Origin: Gordius sp. MW1 | Lineage: Eukaryota > Nematomorpha > Gordioida > Gordea > Gordiidae | NCBI GenBank assembly: GCA_964036665.1 | Contig: OZ038527.1 | Coordinates: 6,386,001 to 6,450,000, forward strand | DNA: 64,000 nucleotides | Direction: 5' to 3' | Shown here: positions 41,431 to 53,793 of the stretch, piece after piece | How the letters are laid out: every line of letters begins with the position of its first letter | Numbering within the stretch: position 1 is the stretch's first letter | The notes under the pieces: generated by a model | Seen by the model: the letters and a program-made list of their open reading frames with translations, nothing else | Databases searched by the model: none | Told to the model about the DNA's origin: nothing | Program-made: the position numbers and the translations under genes

Positions 41431-42240
41431 TAATACCAATCTTTTAAAATTTTTAGAATTTATTTCCAATAATGGTAATTTTGGATTGATAAAATGAGAG
41501 GGTGGAAATAGATATTTTGCCCAGCAATCATGTCAATAAAAAAAAAAATAAAAAAAATTCAAGTGAGATGAATTCCAAATAAGGAGGTAAATTATAAATG
41601 AACGAATGACGAGGTAAAATTAAAAAGAGGAGGTAAATTGCAAATGAAGGACCTTCTTCTAAAATATTTGCTTCATGTTCGCAGCGCATTCTTTGCGAAT
41701 CCAACTCCAATCTGTTTTAAAAGCAGGATGGAGAATAGCCGCCGACAGATTTTCTTTGCTAAGAAGATCCAAAAATCTATTAATTAGCTAGACTAGACGT
41801 TATAAATAATATTAAACCTGTTATTAATGCCTTGAGTAATAGCATCTTTAAATGACTTATTTTTAATATTTATAAACTTACTATTACTAGGAATATGATA
41901 AAAATTAAAAACCAATTAAAGGAAATGAATTTTATATAAATTACCATAAATCGAAAAATTTATTTAACAAACACTACCGTATAAAAATACTAAATAATAT
42001 TTAAATTATAAATCAATTTAAAATTTTTTAATGCAAATTGAAATTGGAAAAAGAACTTAAAAGAAACTTGTAATTAGTTCCTTTTGCAATAAAATGAGAA
42101 AAAAATTAACTAATTCCAGTTTCAGTTCCTCATTTTAAAAAGGAACTTATTAGTTCCTTTTTTAAAAAAAAAAGGAACTAGTTCTAGGAACTAATTCCTT
42201 TAACAGCTCTAGGTAATATTAAATAAAAACTTTTGTGGAG
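41431..42240. other. no gene recognised; possible small hAT-like repeat
   Basis: AATATTAA occurs at 41807-41814 and again at about 42217-42224, just outside ACCTGTTATT and GCTCTAGGT. The right side has GGAACTAGTTCTAGGAACTA words. This could be a MITE with an 8-bp duplication, but in AT-rich DNA the match may be chance. Confidence 0.25.
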
Positions 42241-43895
42241 TTTCTCAACCCCCATAAGTACTCTCGAGGTTCAACTTTAAAATTCTAAATTAAAATCACA
42301 AGATTTATTATTTTGTCTATGCTTAAATCCTCACTTCATAAGGTTCTGTTGTAAATTTTCAAATGTTTTGATATTCTTAAGATATAAATTATCATATTTA
42401 TGAATACTTATAAATTAACATTTTATATATCTAAAAAAATCGAGCTTACAATTTAATTTGCGAAAATAATTTCTAATGTCCATTTGAATTTGATAGCAAA
42501 TGAAATAAATGAATGGCTACTCAAACACAACTATTAATCTCATAAATATCTAATTTCTACAAAATAATTTAAATTTATATGTAAATTTAATAAGGAGGGG
42601 GGGGGGGAGGCAAAACAAAAATTTTTTTAAATTTTAAGGGTGCTTGTATTAAAAAAATAATTTTTTGCCGTTTAAGAGGGGGGCGGCAGTCCCCCTGCCC
42701 CTTTCTCTGGCTACGCCCATGCATCTTTCATTCTCATTTAAGAGGAGAGAAGGGCGAGTTTGCGACCCAAAATTGTAGATGATATCATATTTATACATAA
42801 CTATGGTGCATTAAATGCCATATTTCGTGTATTGGTTGATCGAAGGTTATTAAGCTTGTCGGTTAACACGCATCCATATTGGATGGTATTTTACTTCGTT
42901 GTGCCAGTTTTAAAATGTTGTATCTGTAGTTAGTATGATAAGGTACCCGATTCCTTTTCCGAATTTTTGTTGTAAAAGTGAGTTTTGTTTCCGGTACTAA
43001 AAAGCTTTAATTTAATATTTGCTAATTTGCAAAAATATTAAAAACTTTTTCGACGCGCTTGACAATTATCACGTTTTAGTGTTTGTTAGATTGCCGATTC
43101 GGTTGAGCATTTTAGCAACCATTTTCTAGAAAGCAATAATTTTTGCGTTTCAAGATATACATTCTTTTTTATATAGATGTAAGGATATGAGACATTATTG
43201 AATTTAGAAGCAGTTAAGAGTATTTTGTTGCCGTGAAAAATTGTATCGAGGTCATCTGAAGTTTAATTTTATTAGGGGATACAAATGCATCTAGGTCACG
43301 TGCCAAATATATGAAATCACCCGAAATTTGTAAATATTATTGAGTCGCGTTCGAGTTAAAGTATGTAATTAAATTCAGTTGGATTGAAATAAATGTAGGA
43401 ATTATAATATTTATTAATCTAGTCTGATGGAAGTTTTGGTTAAATTACATTCAAGTCGTTAGAATTTAGATATTATAATGGTTGTCGGGTTTAAGTTGAA
43501 AAAATATGACCTTATAGAACCCAGTTAATCAAAAGAAAGTTTTGTGCTAATATCTAACAAAATGAGAAAATTTGATTATATAGGTTAAAAAATAATTAGG
43601 TCAGGTTTGTTTGGACCATAACGAATAATTGACATTTTTAAAACACGTTATTAGGAAAGTTAACATTATTTTATATACTAAATTATCTGCTTAAAATAAG
43701 ATTGTATAATAAAAAATCAATAAAAAAATAGCCTTGTTAACAATATTAATTCCATCAATTAACTCACATAATGTCATATTTTACAATTATCATTCAACAT
43801 AAAATATTTTATTTTAAAGAACATGTTTATATAATTGTCTTTATAAGAACATGAGCCTTAACGTCAACTCTAAATTCTATTTCCCATTCTATTAT
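42241..43895. other. no gene recognised; G12 run at about 42596
   Basis: AT-rich with a homopolymer island (GGAGGGGGGGGGGGAGG and GGGGGGCGGCAGTCCCCC, 42594-42700) in the context GGCTACGCCCATGC. No repeat partner or ORF of weight. Confidence 0.4.
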
Positions 43896-45172
43896 GACGT
43901 TCGACTTGCCACGTATCAAAATTTTCAAATTAGTGCATATAATTGTGATTTTATTTAGATACCATATATGGAAAACATTTAGTAAAGCAGACAATAATCA
44001 GCAACAGATTCTCAATATGAGTACTCTCAACCTTCCTTTTTTCAATACAATTTTCTATTCCAGACGGCTTTGCAGCATGTATATCAAGAATTGTTACGCT
44101 AGACAACCAAATTCACTCAGCACAGTATTTTATAGGTAATTATTATATTTTTTTCCATATCTCCTTAGAACTTCGAAATAAATCATTTTTATGACTAAAA
44201 AGCCTAACTAAACCTCAAACTTTTATGCCATTTGCCCTTTGAGTAAGAACACAGTCTAGTTTTGAAATTGCTCACGATATCAAAGGATTAATTGGACCTT
44301 TTTTATTTCTAAACAAGTATTTTCAACAATTAAAAGAAGGTAAATTTTAAATATTAAAACATTATTTGAAACTTTTTAATATCTATTCACATTGTAAACT
44401 TCCCGATAAGTTTTTTTTATCGGAATTGGTTTTACACTTATCATTTTACCGTGCGAATTTTAATTAAATATATATCTTAATTTAACTCTATTCCTTCTCA
44501 TACATTATTTTATATTAATGTTGCATATTCCTTTAAAAGATAAGAAATATTTATTTTAGCGAAGCATCGAAAATTCATTTAGATTTCAGCCATCTTAAAA
44601 AACATATGCATAGAGTCTTCATGTTGTCGAAAATTCGGCTGATTTCATAGTAAACCAAATGGTTATTTTGAAAGAAAATAACGCATGTATGATAATTTCT
44701 CAATAATGTCTTAAAATTAGATTAGTTTACAATTCAAAAACTGGGTTAAAACTAGTTGGCCTAAAGATTGGAAAGGAGCCAACCTTGTGAAAGTATCCAC
44801 ATCCTGGTTGATGGCCGTGTGGTCGAAAAACAAACATAGTTAAGATTAGAATATAAAATGTTAATGATCCAAGTTTTCTATCAAAATTAGACTAAGAAAA
44901 TATTTCAAAATTTTGTAGGGAAGTGACGTGATAATTTTGTTTCATTGAAGCCTGCCTATTTTATAGTTATGGCGTTGGTATTTTGGGGAATTCAAAGGGG
45001 GATATCTCCGATCTACTTTATGAAAGATTACATTATAAAGTTGGATACACGTTGAAAATTATGATTGAATCAATTATGGTGGTCCACAAATGAAATAAAC
45101 GGAGATAATTTATATGCCCTATGTTTAAAAAGATATTTATCATTGCTTTACATTGAATTTAAAAATGAAAAA
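43896..45172. other. no gene recognised; one weak exon-like stretch
   Basis: 44064-44135 is bounded by CTATTCCAG and GGTAATTA and is open in one phase (GFAACISRIVTLDNQIHSAQ), looking like an exon. I find no partner exon or family, and the boundary call is weak. Confidence 0.2.
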
Positions 45173-45437
45173 TTACAATTGGTAATTTCTTCGAGTAGAA
45201 ATATAAATCCATTTTGAGCTCTTATTAAAGTTAGTTTTATTACTTTGATATATAAATATATTAAATATATCGAATCTAAATAATTTAAAGGATGTTTTAT
45301 GCAACAATGTGGAAGTTTTAACGATCAATATAAGTAGCCCACTTAAATTCCAGATGACCTTAAATCGCCCATGGTTCATCCTACTCTAGCCATTTTATAA
45401 AAAAACGGGTGAAACTTTAAAATTGGATAGCCCGACC

Positions 45438-45773
45438 TTAGTCGGGTAAAAATGAATTGTTGTTCCCCCGACAGACGTCGGGGGAATAAGCGATGTTGCG
45501 AGCCATATAAATCCGGACACTCCTTTCATCTTCATCGCTGTATAACGAAGAATCAGGGGCCGAATTAACAGAGGGCTCGTAAGTTTCGGACACTGAGTCA
45601 GTACTCGAGCTCGACTCAGAGGCTGAGTCAGTACTTGACTCAGCCTTGGGGAAAGTATCGTCTTCCAAAATCCCTGTAGCTGGCTGCTGAATTGATGCTG
45701 GTTGAGTTCTTACCAGATTTAAAATGAAGTTTGACAAAATGTAGCATGCATCACAGTTTATTATGCAACTCAT
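45438..45773 (-). CDS. Ser-rich acidic protein, copy 2, C-terminally truncated
   Basis: 111 residues. Residues 1-35 equal copy 1 (MSCIINCDACYILSNFILNL...). The acidic Ser-rich part is close (AESSTDSASESSSSTDSVSE, SLYSDEDERSVRI), with small in-frame deletions. After SPDVCRGNNNSF the frame leaves the family and stops, so the basic part and the CCFC end are lost. The ATG and 60 bp upstream are also shared with copy 1. Frame keeping despite codon deletions hints at past selection. Confidence 0.45.
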   Translation of the reverse strand: MSCIINCDACYILSNFILNLVRTQPASIQQPATGILEDDTFPKAESSTDSASESSSSTDSVSETYEPSVNSAPDSSLYSDEDERSVRIYMARNIAYSPDVCRGNNNSFLPD

Positions 45774-45950
45774 TTTTTACTTTAAAAACTTTAACTGAGT
45801 AATTGTTGATAGCATACCAGCAACATGAACTTTTATGTGACGTATAAGATGACGACTTTGTATCTATTTAATAGAATTGATAAATTATCTAATCATTTGC
45901 GAGAAATTTAAATCAAGCTTTATTTATAACGCATAACACAAAATTTAATA
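45774..45950 (-). repeat. 5' flank of copy 2, shared with copy 1
   Basis: TTTAAAGTAAAAAATGAG context, TGTTGCTGG and AAGTCGTCAT words match 30690-30827 in inverse orientation. This shows the repeat unit includes promoter-side DNA. Confidence 0.65.
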
Positions 45951-46560
45951 AGGCTCGTCGGGCCTGATCAGGTAGCCCGACCCAATGCCCGAGCCCGGAC
46001 CGAATTGCCTGGAGCAATCTAATCTTTTATAAAATATGATTTAAACAAACTCAACTCGATATTAAATAATTATCTTCTTACCCCATACCTAATCTAGCTT
46101 TCAAGCTTAAGCCACTTTCCCCTGTCTACGCTTACATAGCCCCAATCTACTTAAAATTGTTTATAATAGTAAAAGAATTTGAGTTATAGGAGTAATATAG
46201 TCATAATAATAAATAACTAGCTTTATAATCTCATATTTATTTTATAATTTTAAGTTCATCATTTTATTTTTAATTCCTCCAAAATTATAAATTTGCAGTT
46301 AAAAATGCAGATAGAGCAAAGTAGCTAAATAAAATCGCATAAAATTTAGAACTTGCTTTATCTGAAATTAAAAAAATCCATTTTCTTATTGAAAAAAAAC
46401 ATAAAATCCAAATTTTTGGCTAAAATATTACACATGCTAATAGTCTACACTATCAAACTTAATTTCAAGTCATATGAATAAAAAGTTTAGATTTTATAGC
46501 ATTTCAAACTTTGAACTCAATTATCTCAGTTCGGAGTATTGTGCAGGATCGAGCACTCCA
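45951..46560. mobile_element. decayed hAT MITE of the GGGC-word group
   Basis: The left has GTCGGGCCTGATCAGGTAGC, CCCGACCCAATGCCCGAGCC; the right ends TTGTGCAGGATCGAGCACTC. The overall plan is as in 33084-33757, and internal TAGCATTTCAAACTTTGAAC is shared with 20490. No target duplication found. Confidence 0.5.
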
Positions 46561-47159
46561 ATTCTCAGGTAACGATTTTTTTTCTTATAGGACCTTTATA
46601 TTTTTTCTTACAAAATCTACTGAAAATTCCTTCTAGCTGAAAAAATGTTTTTGTTCATTTCTTGTCCAAAATTTTTAAAAGGTTTGGGTGATTATTACGA
46701 TATAAAGTTATGTGACAGTCGACTTTAATTTTGTGGCTATTTCTACCATCCGGATAATAACGCCAAAATTAATTGTAAACAAATAGAAAAGTAGTGGACT
46801 TGATTGTAATACAAAATTAATCTGTAATCAAATGCGCTTCTCGATCAAATTTTAAGTTCCTAGCTCACCTTGTTTTGTTCCATTTTTTTATCTCTCAACA
46901 ATATTAACAGATATCCTGTTTCAATGGTAGCAAGAAACTATTTTGTTCTATGAATTTTTTGTACTTTATCCATCCATAATAAATATTCCAGAAATCTAAT
47001 AAAGGTAATAAAAAAATACAACAACTCATTCTTACTAAGTATTTACAATTGTGTTATTAAGTTATAATTTTAGGGTTTCATATTATGTTCCTGTAAATGA
47101 CTTATTATATAATTCATCAATATTAAAGACATATTTTAGAAGATTTTTACCCTCATATT
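46561..47159. other. no gene recognised, probable Penelope-side flank
   Basis: AT-rich; downstream (on the minus strand) of the Penelope frame, not part of the inverted arms. Confidence 0.4.
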
Positions 47160-47323
47160 CAATATTTTTCAAGGATAGATTATCGGGATTTTTTGAGGGT
47201 GTTAAAAAAATGTTATAATTTATTATAATATTTCGTTTTAATAGAAAACATCTTCAGATAAGTAAAATAAAGTTAAATAAAATAGAATAAATATAAATAG
47301 AATGTAAACTAAATGGTATGTTC

Positions 47324-48778
47324 TTATGGTAGTGATAAATTTTTGTGTAACCAATGGTAGAGGGTGGGTACTCTTCCCATATCTTCATTAAGAGTGGGGT
47401 TAAGTCTTCTAATAAAGAAGGACTCTAACGTCTTCCTTTCAAAATATGATTTTGTAATAAGTAAAATGGATTGTTTAAGTTTAGACGTGTGATTTTCCTG
47501 CAAAATGTGGTTAGATACTCCTATTGGTACCACGTTAGGGCAATATAGAGAACTGCAAAGTCACTTTTTTTCAACCCGAACCCGACCCGACCCGAAATCA
47601 TTTTCAAATTTTCTACCCGGATCCGACCCGAAATCATTTTCAAATTTTCTACCCGGACCCGACCCGAAATCATTTTCAAATTTTCTACCCGAACCCGACC
47701 CGACCCGAAAGCATTTTAAAAACTTCAACCCGAACCCGACCCGACCCGAAAATTTTTTAAAACAAATTGCTTTTGAGCGAAATTGCTGTGTGTAAAATTA
47801 CATCGACAAATAAACGCCATGATGATTTGTATTCTTTAAAGGGGATGGTGAAAAAAACTCATATTTATTTATCTATATTTAGTTTCCTAATATCAAGTAA
47901 ACTGCTCATATGTTATAGACTAGAGACAACTATTTAACATCCATTTATTGTTATTATGAAACCATTATTATATAGCTGATTATGATCAATATAGTAAATA
48001 TGATTAAATTTAAGTGATTGTTTAAATGTTTTAAGTTTGAAGTGCAATTTAAGATAAATTCATTTGATATAAAACTTAAAAATAATTATGAGTTGTTATA
48101 AACAAAAATATTATATAATTATAAATTTGCAAATGAAACATATAAAATTATAACTTACTTTTAAGTTGGCTTTTGAATATGTATTAAATGTAATTTAAAT
48201 TAACGATGAGGATTAGCTAAAACTTCACGGTTAACACTAAAAAAATTTAAAATATAACTTTATTGAAATAATTTACCTTTTAAAAGTCAAATTAAAAACA
48301 GGAGTAATTTATGTAGTTGGATTTAGTGATGAGAATTAGCTAGCACTTTAGAGTTAAAAGTTTTAAAATTTAAAAAAAGAGGAAGAGAATTAAATGAAAG
48401 AATGATCCAAATTAGTTGTACATTTCGATATTTAAAAACACACTTGGCTTAACAATCAACATTAATTAAAAAAATAGGTCTCGCGTGTTTTTTACAATGT
48501 ATAAACCTTGGACCCGACTCTATAAATTTGACCCGACCCGACCCGAAAGCATTTTCAAATTTTCTCCGTGCAGTTCTCTAGGGCAATATAAGGCTGCCAA
48601 GTGTTCTTTGAGCCTAACTTTTAAGTCTCTTTTTGTTTTTCCAATGTAAAATTGGTTGCAATCACTACAGGTAATTTTATAGACAACACTATTTGTCTGT
48701 GAATCGGAATCATAGTTATTTTGTAAGATGATTAAGAGTGATTCATTAGGTTTTTGCGTGATGATTATGTTTTTAATT
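47324..48778 (-). pseudogene. Penelope-like element C-terminal GIY-YIG endonuclease, split by a hAT MITE
   Basis: Reading minus from 48776: LQNNYDSDSQTNSVVYKITC, then SDCNQFYIGKTKRDLKVRLK, EHLAALYC to 48581. Jumping the MITE (47546-48580), the frame continues at 47537: PNVVPIGVSNHILQENHT, SILLITKSYFERKTLESFFI, RRLNPTLN, HWLHKNLSLP, stop 47324. YIGKTKR, EH and ERKTLES-x-FI are the GIY-YIG core of Penelope-like reverse transcriptases. The reverse transcriptase itself is missing: a HINE 5' fragment begins at 48779. Apart from the insertion the frame is open. Confidence 0.85.
47546..48580. mobile_element. hAT MITE with GACCCGACCCGA words, 1035 bp, in the left Penelope arm
   Basis: Ends TAGAGAACTGCAAAG and CGTGCAGTTCTCTA; perfect 8-bp duplication GGGCAATA at 47538-47545 and 48581-48588. 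Subterminal arrays of CCCGACCCGAAA. The plus-strand frame 47505-47795 (DPKSFSNFLPGSDPKSFSNF) is only the translated array. Confidence 0.94.
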
Positions 48779-48935
48779 AATTGCTATGCAATTTATGGGC
48801 TCGTTTTTTGTTGTCCGTCCGTTGTCCGTTGTCCACCAAGTTATGGCGCCAGCTTTATGACCTGGAGGTCTTGAGTTCAAGCCAGAGAGAGGACGAATTG
48901 AATTTTTTTTTTATCTTTTTTTTAAATTAAATTAA
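48779..48935 (+). mobile_element. HINE 5' fragment in the palindrome spacer
   Basis: Starts AATTGCTATGCAATTTATGG and GGCTCGTTTTTTGTTGTCCG. It then has the same tRNA-B-box-like segment as the 316-bp HINE (CCAAGTTATGGCGCCAGC, TGACCTGGAGGTCTTGAGTT, CAAGCC). The 3' end with its hairpin is absent. Confidence 0.7.
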
Positions 48936-48977
48936 TATTTTGTTCTTGTCAATAACATTGATAATATGAATTTTTAA

Positions 48978-50306
48978 ATTGGAAAAACAAAAAGAGACTT
49001 AAAAGTTAGGCTCAAAGAACACTTGGCAGCCTTATATTGCCCTAGAGAACTGCACGGAGAAAATTTGAAAATGCTTTCGGGTCGGGTCAAATTTATAGAG
49101 TCGGGTCCAAGGTTTATACATTGTAAAAAACACGCGAGACCTATTTTTTTAATTAATGTTGATTGTTAAGCCAAGTGTGTTTTTAAATATCGAAATGTAC
49201 AACTAATTTGGATCATTCTTTCATTTAATTCTCTTCCTCTTTTTTTAAATTTTAAAACTTTTAACTCTAAAGTGCTAGCTAATTCTCATCACTAAATCCA
49301 ACTACATAAATTACTCCTGTTTTTAATTTGACTTTTAAAAGGTAAATTATTTCAATAAAGTTATATTTTAAATTTTTTTAGTGTTAACCGTGAAGTTTTA
49401 GCTAATCCTCATCGTTAATTTAAATTACATTTAATACATATTCAAAAGCCAACTTAAAAGTAAGTTATAATTTTATATGTTTCATTTGCAAATTTATAAT
49501 TATATAATATTTTTGTTTATAACAACTCATAATTATTTTTAAGTTTTATATCAAATGAATTTATCTTAAATTGCACTTCAAACTTAAAACATTTAAACAA
49601 TCACTTAAATTTAATCATATTTACTATATTGATCATAATCAGCTATATAATAATGGTTTCATAATAACAATAAATGGATGTTAAATAGTTGTCTCTAGTC
49701 TATAACATATGAGCAGTTTACTTGATATTAGGAAACTAAATATAGATAAATAAATATGAGTTTTTTTCACCATCCCCTTTAAAGAATACAAATCATCATG
49801 GCGTTTATTTGTCGATGTAATTTTACACACAGCAATTTCGCTCAAAAGCAATTTGTTTTAAAAAATTTTCGGGTCGGGTCGGGTTCGGGTTGAAGTTTTT
49901 AAAATGCTTTCGGGTCGGGTCGGGTTCGGGTAGAAAATTTGAAAATGATTTCGGGTCGGGTCGGGGTAGAAAATTTGAAAATGATTTCGGGTCGGATCCG
50001 GGTAGAAAATTTGAAAATGATTTCGGGTCGGGTCGGGTTCGGGTTGAAAAAAAGTGACTTTGCAGTCCTCTATATTGCCCTAACGTGGTACCAATAGGAG
50101 TATCTAACCACATTTTGCAGGAAAATCACACGTCTAAACTTAAACAATCCATTTTACTTATTACAAAATCATATTTTGAAAGGAAGACGTTAGAGTCCTT
50201 CTTTATTAGAAGACTTAACCCCACTCTAAATAAAGATATGGGAAGAGTACCCCTCTACCCTTGGTTACACAAAAATTTATCGCTACCAAAAAAACATACC
50301 ATTTAG
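48978..50306 (+). pseudogene. Penelope GIY-YIG fragment, inverted copy
   Basis: Plus-strand copy of the preceding frame: GKTKRDLKVRLKEHLAALYC from about 48983, MITE 49043-50072, then MVPIGVSNHILQENHT to KNLSLPKKHTI (stop 50304-50306). It has lost the YI of YIG and everything upstream. A 1-codon-scale change (RVPLYPW for RVPTLYHW) separates the arms. Confidence 0.83.
49043..50072. mobile_element. hAT MITE copy in the right arm
   Basis: Inverse copy of 47546-48580, with TATTGCCC at 49035-49042 and 50073-50080. The same duplication in both arms shows the MITE inserted before the inverted duplication. Confidence 0.94.
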
Positions 50307-50524
50307 TTTATATTCTATTTATATTTATTCTATTTTATTTAACTTTATTTTACTTATCTGAAGATGTTTTCTATGAAAACGATAATAATTATAATATTTT
50401 TTTAACAACCTCTAAAAATCCCGATAATCTATCCTTGAAAAATATTAAAGACATACATGGGCGTATTCGATTAAGTCACATAAAAGTTCTTGATGCTAGC
50501 TTACATTTAACAATTAATCAGGTA

Positions 50525-52080
50525 AAGTTTTTAGGGTGTAAAAGATGAGTTGAATTTTAAATTTTGATGCTTGATACATTTGCGCCTCAAATTTCTTCCT
50601 AAGTCTGTTAGCCTATGCACTGCTAACACCTATTCAGAAACCCTAGTCGGTAACATGTCCTTCCCATGGAGAGAGCACTGTTTCCGAAACTGAGTCTACC
50701 AATGATTCAGCTTCCGTAACATACGAATCCTCTTTAAATTAGGCCCCTGCTTCTGGCCCCGTTCCAGCGATGAGGACGAGGTAGTGTCCGGATTGAAACG
50801 ACTTTCAACCGCTCTTAATCCCCAGTCGCGAACCGGGGGAATAACCATTCAATTTTAACCCGCCTATGGTCACGGCTTAAACTTAAAAAACAATGGATAT
50901 AAACCTAAATCTCGTAAGCCTAACCGATCAGAAACGTTCTTTGCAAAGCTTTGCTGCATTGGCTAGGTAAATCTTTACCTTAACATTAAACCGCTTGGCT
51001 TACCCTATAATCCGATTTAAGTATTTAAACCGTTTAAAATTTATTATTCAAATCTGTAAGTTATCATCTAAACTTTTTATATCTTAACGAGCAAATAATT
51101 AAAATTTGCTTGGGTTGAAAAACTTTTAATGGTAAACCAATTGGGTGCCATCAACAATTCGGAGTGCCATTGCAGGGAGTACAATACGTTAACAATCGAA
51201 TGTAAGTACACTTCTTTGACACTCATCTATAAGCCTTAATTATTTTTATTTAAATAATTTAAAGCCCATTACGACCACTTAATATCACTTCAATAGTAGA
51301 AATGTCTGACAATAGAAATCCTTCATAGAATAAGCCGGGGATTGGTATTCTCATTGCACACCAACGGCAATTTAGAGTGGTAAATTAAAGGGGTATTTTT
51401 TAATGACCTTGACCACATATTTATTTGATTTGTTTGTTATTTTACTAAAATTAGGTTAAACAAAATCATTTATATGCAGTTGCTGACCTTATCACTAATG
51501 GACAAAAATTATCACATGAGGCAAGCCTTGAGATCCACCGTCATATACTTTGCCCGCCATAGCATTCAGGAGGACCACTTTGACTGGGGTAATATATATG
51601 CACGTTAGTATAAGATCTGAGACAGTCTTTTAATACGCAAAGTGAGCCATAACCTTTTTCGCATTTTTGTCAGAAAACCCGATTAACGTTCTTTCGAATA
51701 AAAATTGTAATTTTATAACTATGTAAGCATATTCAACTTGTATGTTTCAAAAATGAATATTAAAATAAAGCCTCAAACTTGTTTGATCTCATATGCTTTA
51801 GAAATGTGTATATAAATACATACATACATTTAATTGCATTTTTGGGATTCAATAGGTGAAGCATGGAAGATCAAGCCAAACACAAATTTTCAAGCTACCT
51901 TGTTTTCACGATTATCTAGTCAAGAATTCGCATTTATTAACATGAATGATCAGATTTAAGCTTAAACCAACTCTTATTTAGAAATAGTGTTTCTATTAAA
52001 TGCGATACGGACCGAATGAAAAGGAAATTTGAATTGAGATATATTAATTTTATGGCCTAATAAATTATAAAAACAAAACG
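50525..52080 (+). repeat. dispersed about 2-kb family, copy 3 (degenerate)
   Basis: AGGTAAAGTTTTTAGGGTG then an ATGAGTTGA start (Cys codon turned to a stop) at about 50546. Remnants of the Ser-rich part follow (GAAACTGAGTCTACC, AGCGATGAGGACGAGG), then the CTTTGCAAAGCTTTGCTGCA / TTGGCTAGGTAAATC end at about 50941-50972. Downstream blocks up to 52080 match copy 1. The coding part has several frame changes, so a pseudogene. Confidence 0.65.
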
Positions 52081-52179
52081 TATTTGAATTAAAATTTTGT
52101 AAAGCTCCAAACTTAAATATTCATCTTTTTATGTTAATTAAGAAAATTCAGCCCAAAACACCTGTGAGTGATTGATGAT
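52081..52179. other. junction of the 2-kb family and block B
   Basis: AT-rich; the block-B similarity begins in inverted sense just after (see findings). Confidence 0.4.
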
Positions 52180-52458
52180 GTGTGGTGTGTGTAAGAGTAG
52201 TGGCGTAATACGAGCTTTTACTACTACTACTACTACGCCTCTCACCCTCCCTCTCTACTATAGTAATAGCCAATTAGATAGAGGGAGGGAGGCTCAAAGG
52301 ATGCCGCGAATTGGCATAGGGACTAATCGCATTTTTGATATATATTAAAAAGTAATAAAAATTGGGGAAAAAATCATTTCTCAATGTTTTACCCTAAGTT
52401 GGTTCTACCACTTAGAGGTTTAAAAAATTCGTTACCTATTTAATTTAGCCCTATAGAG

Positions 52459-53793
52459 TACGCCTCTGGATTTCGAATCGAATCGACGGATTCGATTTCT
52501 TTTACTAAAAAATATTCGATTCGAGATTCGTCGAATATTAAAATAAAGATTCGGATTCGATTCGAAAAAAATTTAAAGATTCGAATTCGATTCGAATAGA
52601 AATAAAAAATTTTATATTAAAAAACAAATATAAAAAATTACTATGATTTTTAATGTGCATATATATTAAAAAATTTATTAAAACATATAGAGTACAGTAC
52701 ACAACACACAACGAAAATAAAAAAATTATACGCGAACAATTATGTAAATTTGTGTGATTAAAATAAAATCATGGGGCTTTTTTAAGCCAATTTTTGAGGC
52801 AAACTATCTTCCTAACAGTTTCTTCCTAACAGTTTCTTCCTTGAACGACTGCTTGTGCTTAGTCAATAGGTTTGTTCCAGTCGAAAAAATTTTTTCGCAT
52901 GGTGTCGAAAATCCAGCTATGGATAAAAAATTTTTGCTAGCTTTTGAATGGCTAGAAAACGAAGTTGATTTGAATTCCACCATTGCAAAGGCTCGACATT
53001 TGAGGGCACCCGCGGTTCGTGTAGATACGTTTCTAATGGAGATCTGACGTTCATGTCGGTTTTAAAAAGCCAATCGAGGGTCACCTCGCTATTTAATACA
53101 TTGTCGTGGTCGCTTCCTAGAGCAGTTTGAACGTCTTCTTTAATTTCTTCAGGACATATGCCATGTATTGGCGATAAGCACTCAAAATATTGTATTTTGA
53201 GCCTTGGGTCGACCACACTGGCGAATAAAGCTATCTTTTTATTAAATGCCATATATTCTTCAATTTTAAGTTTGGCCAATTTAATATTCTCATCTTCAAT
53301 CCCTTGTAAACTTTCTATGAGTTAGTAGTTGACTGGCAATATTAAATTAATCGTAGGATATTGCTCACCCGATATAATTGGTTGCACTAAAAAAAGAAAA
53401 AGTGTTAATTTGATCTTTTCGATTTCTCCCCATTCACGGCTGGATAACAAATCTTCCTTATAATAAGAATTGTCCTTTTTATACAAATTTTTTATTTTAA
53501 TTAACTGGTAATTAAAAGCCAGGTCATCCAATGCCTGCCTCCTCATTAATAGGGCCTTTTCTATCATTTCAAATTATATCAGGAAAAACAACTAAAATGC
53601 GATTAGAGAAAAACAGCTGATTTTTGCATCTCGTTCTCGTCTATTTAAATTAAATTTAATAAATCAAAATTTAATTTTTTTAAGGATTCGATTCGAATCT
53701 TATCTATGTACATATTCGATTCGAAAATACACATAAGGATTCGAATTCGATTCGAAATTACGAATCGAATCTCGAATATCTTCCAGAGGCGTA
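52459..53793. mobile_element. hAT transposon with TTCGAATCG words, 1335 bp, block B only
   Basis: Ends TACGCCTCTGGATTTCGAAT and its near inverse (CTTCCAGAGGCGTA); perfect 8-bp duplication CTATAGAG at 52451-52458 and 53794-53801. Block A (about 6606-6616) shows the empty site. Subterminal GATTCGAATTCGATTCGAA words at both ends. Confidence 0.93.
52801..53567 (-). pseudogene. hAT transposase C-terminal half, frameshifted
   Basis: Minus strand. 53567-53322 gives LMRRQALDDLAF, EDLLSSREWGEIEKIKLTLF, ISGEQYPTINLILP, matching the EW...YPT-x-N-x-x-LP stretch of hAT cores. 53279-52917 gives FASVVDPRLKIQYFE, then LETYLHEPRV and PLQWWNSNQLRFLAIQKLAK. In another frame IAGFSTPCEKIFSTGTNLLT (about 52917-52860) is the dimerisation motif (STPCER-x-FS). 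The N-terminal BED part is deleted. Two or more shifts; non-autonomous now. Confidence 0.87.

Larger units (their letters stand above)
47160..50443. repeat. inverted duplication (palindrome) with about 1.47-kb arms and about 330-bp spacer
   Basis: Left arm 47160-48648 and right arm about 48978-50443 are inverted copies including a hAT MITE at the same place in each. The spacer holds the missing upstream part of the Penelope frame (left side) and a HINE 5' fragment. Arms differ by occasional substitutions (for example LNEDMGRVPTLYHW versus LNKDMGRVPLYPW). Confidence 0.93.

Noticed and set aside
41807-42224. hAT MITE with AATATTAA duplication
   Set aside because: The 8-bp match is all A/T and the inverted ends are only ACCT; chance is likely. 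Mentioned only as a weak note.
47505-47795. 96-residue frame DPKSFSNFLPGSDPKSFSNF (and 49823-50113)
   Set aside because: It is the translated GACCCG subterminal array of a hAT MITE, starting in the Penelope antisense.
52754-53047. Plus-strand 97-residue frame
   Set aside because: Antisense shadow of the hAT transposase C terminus.
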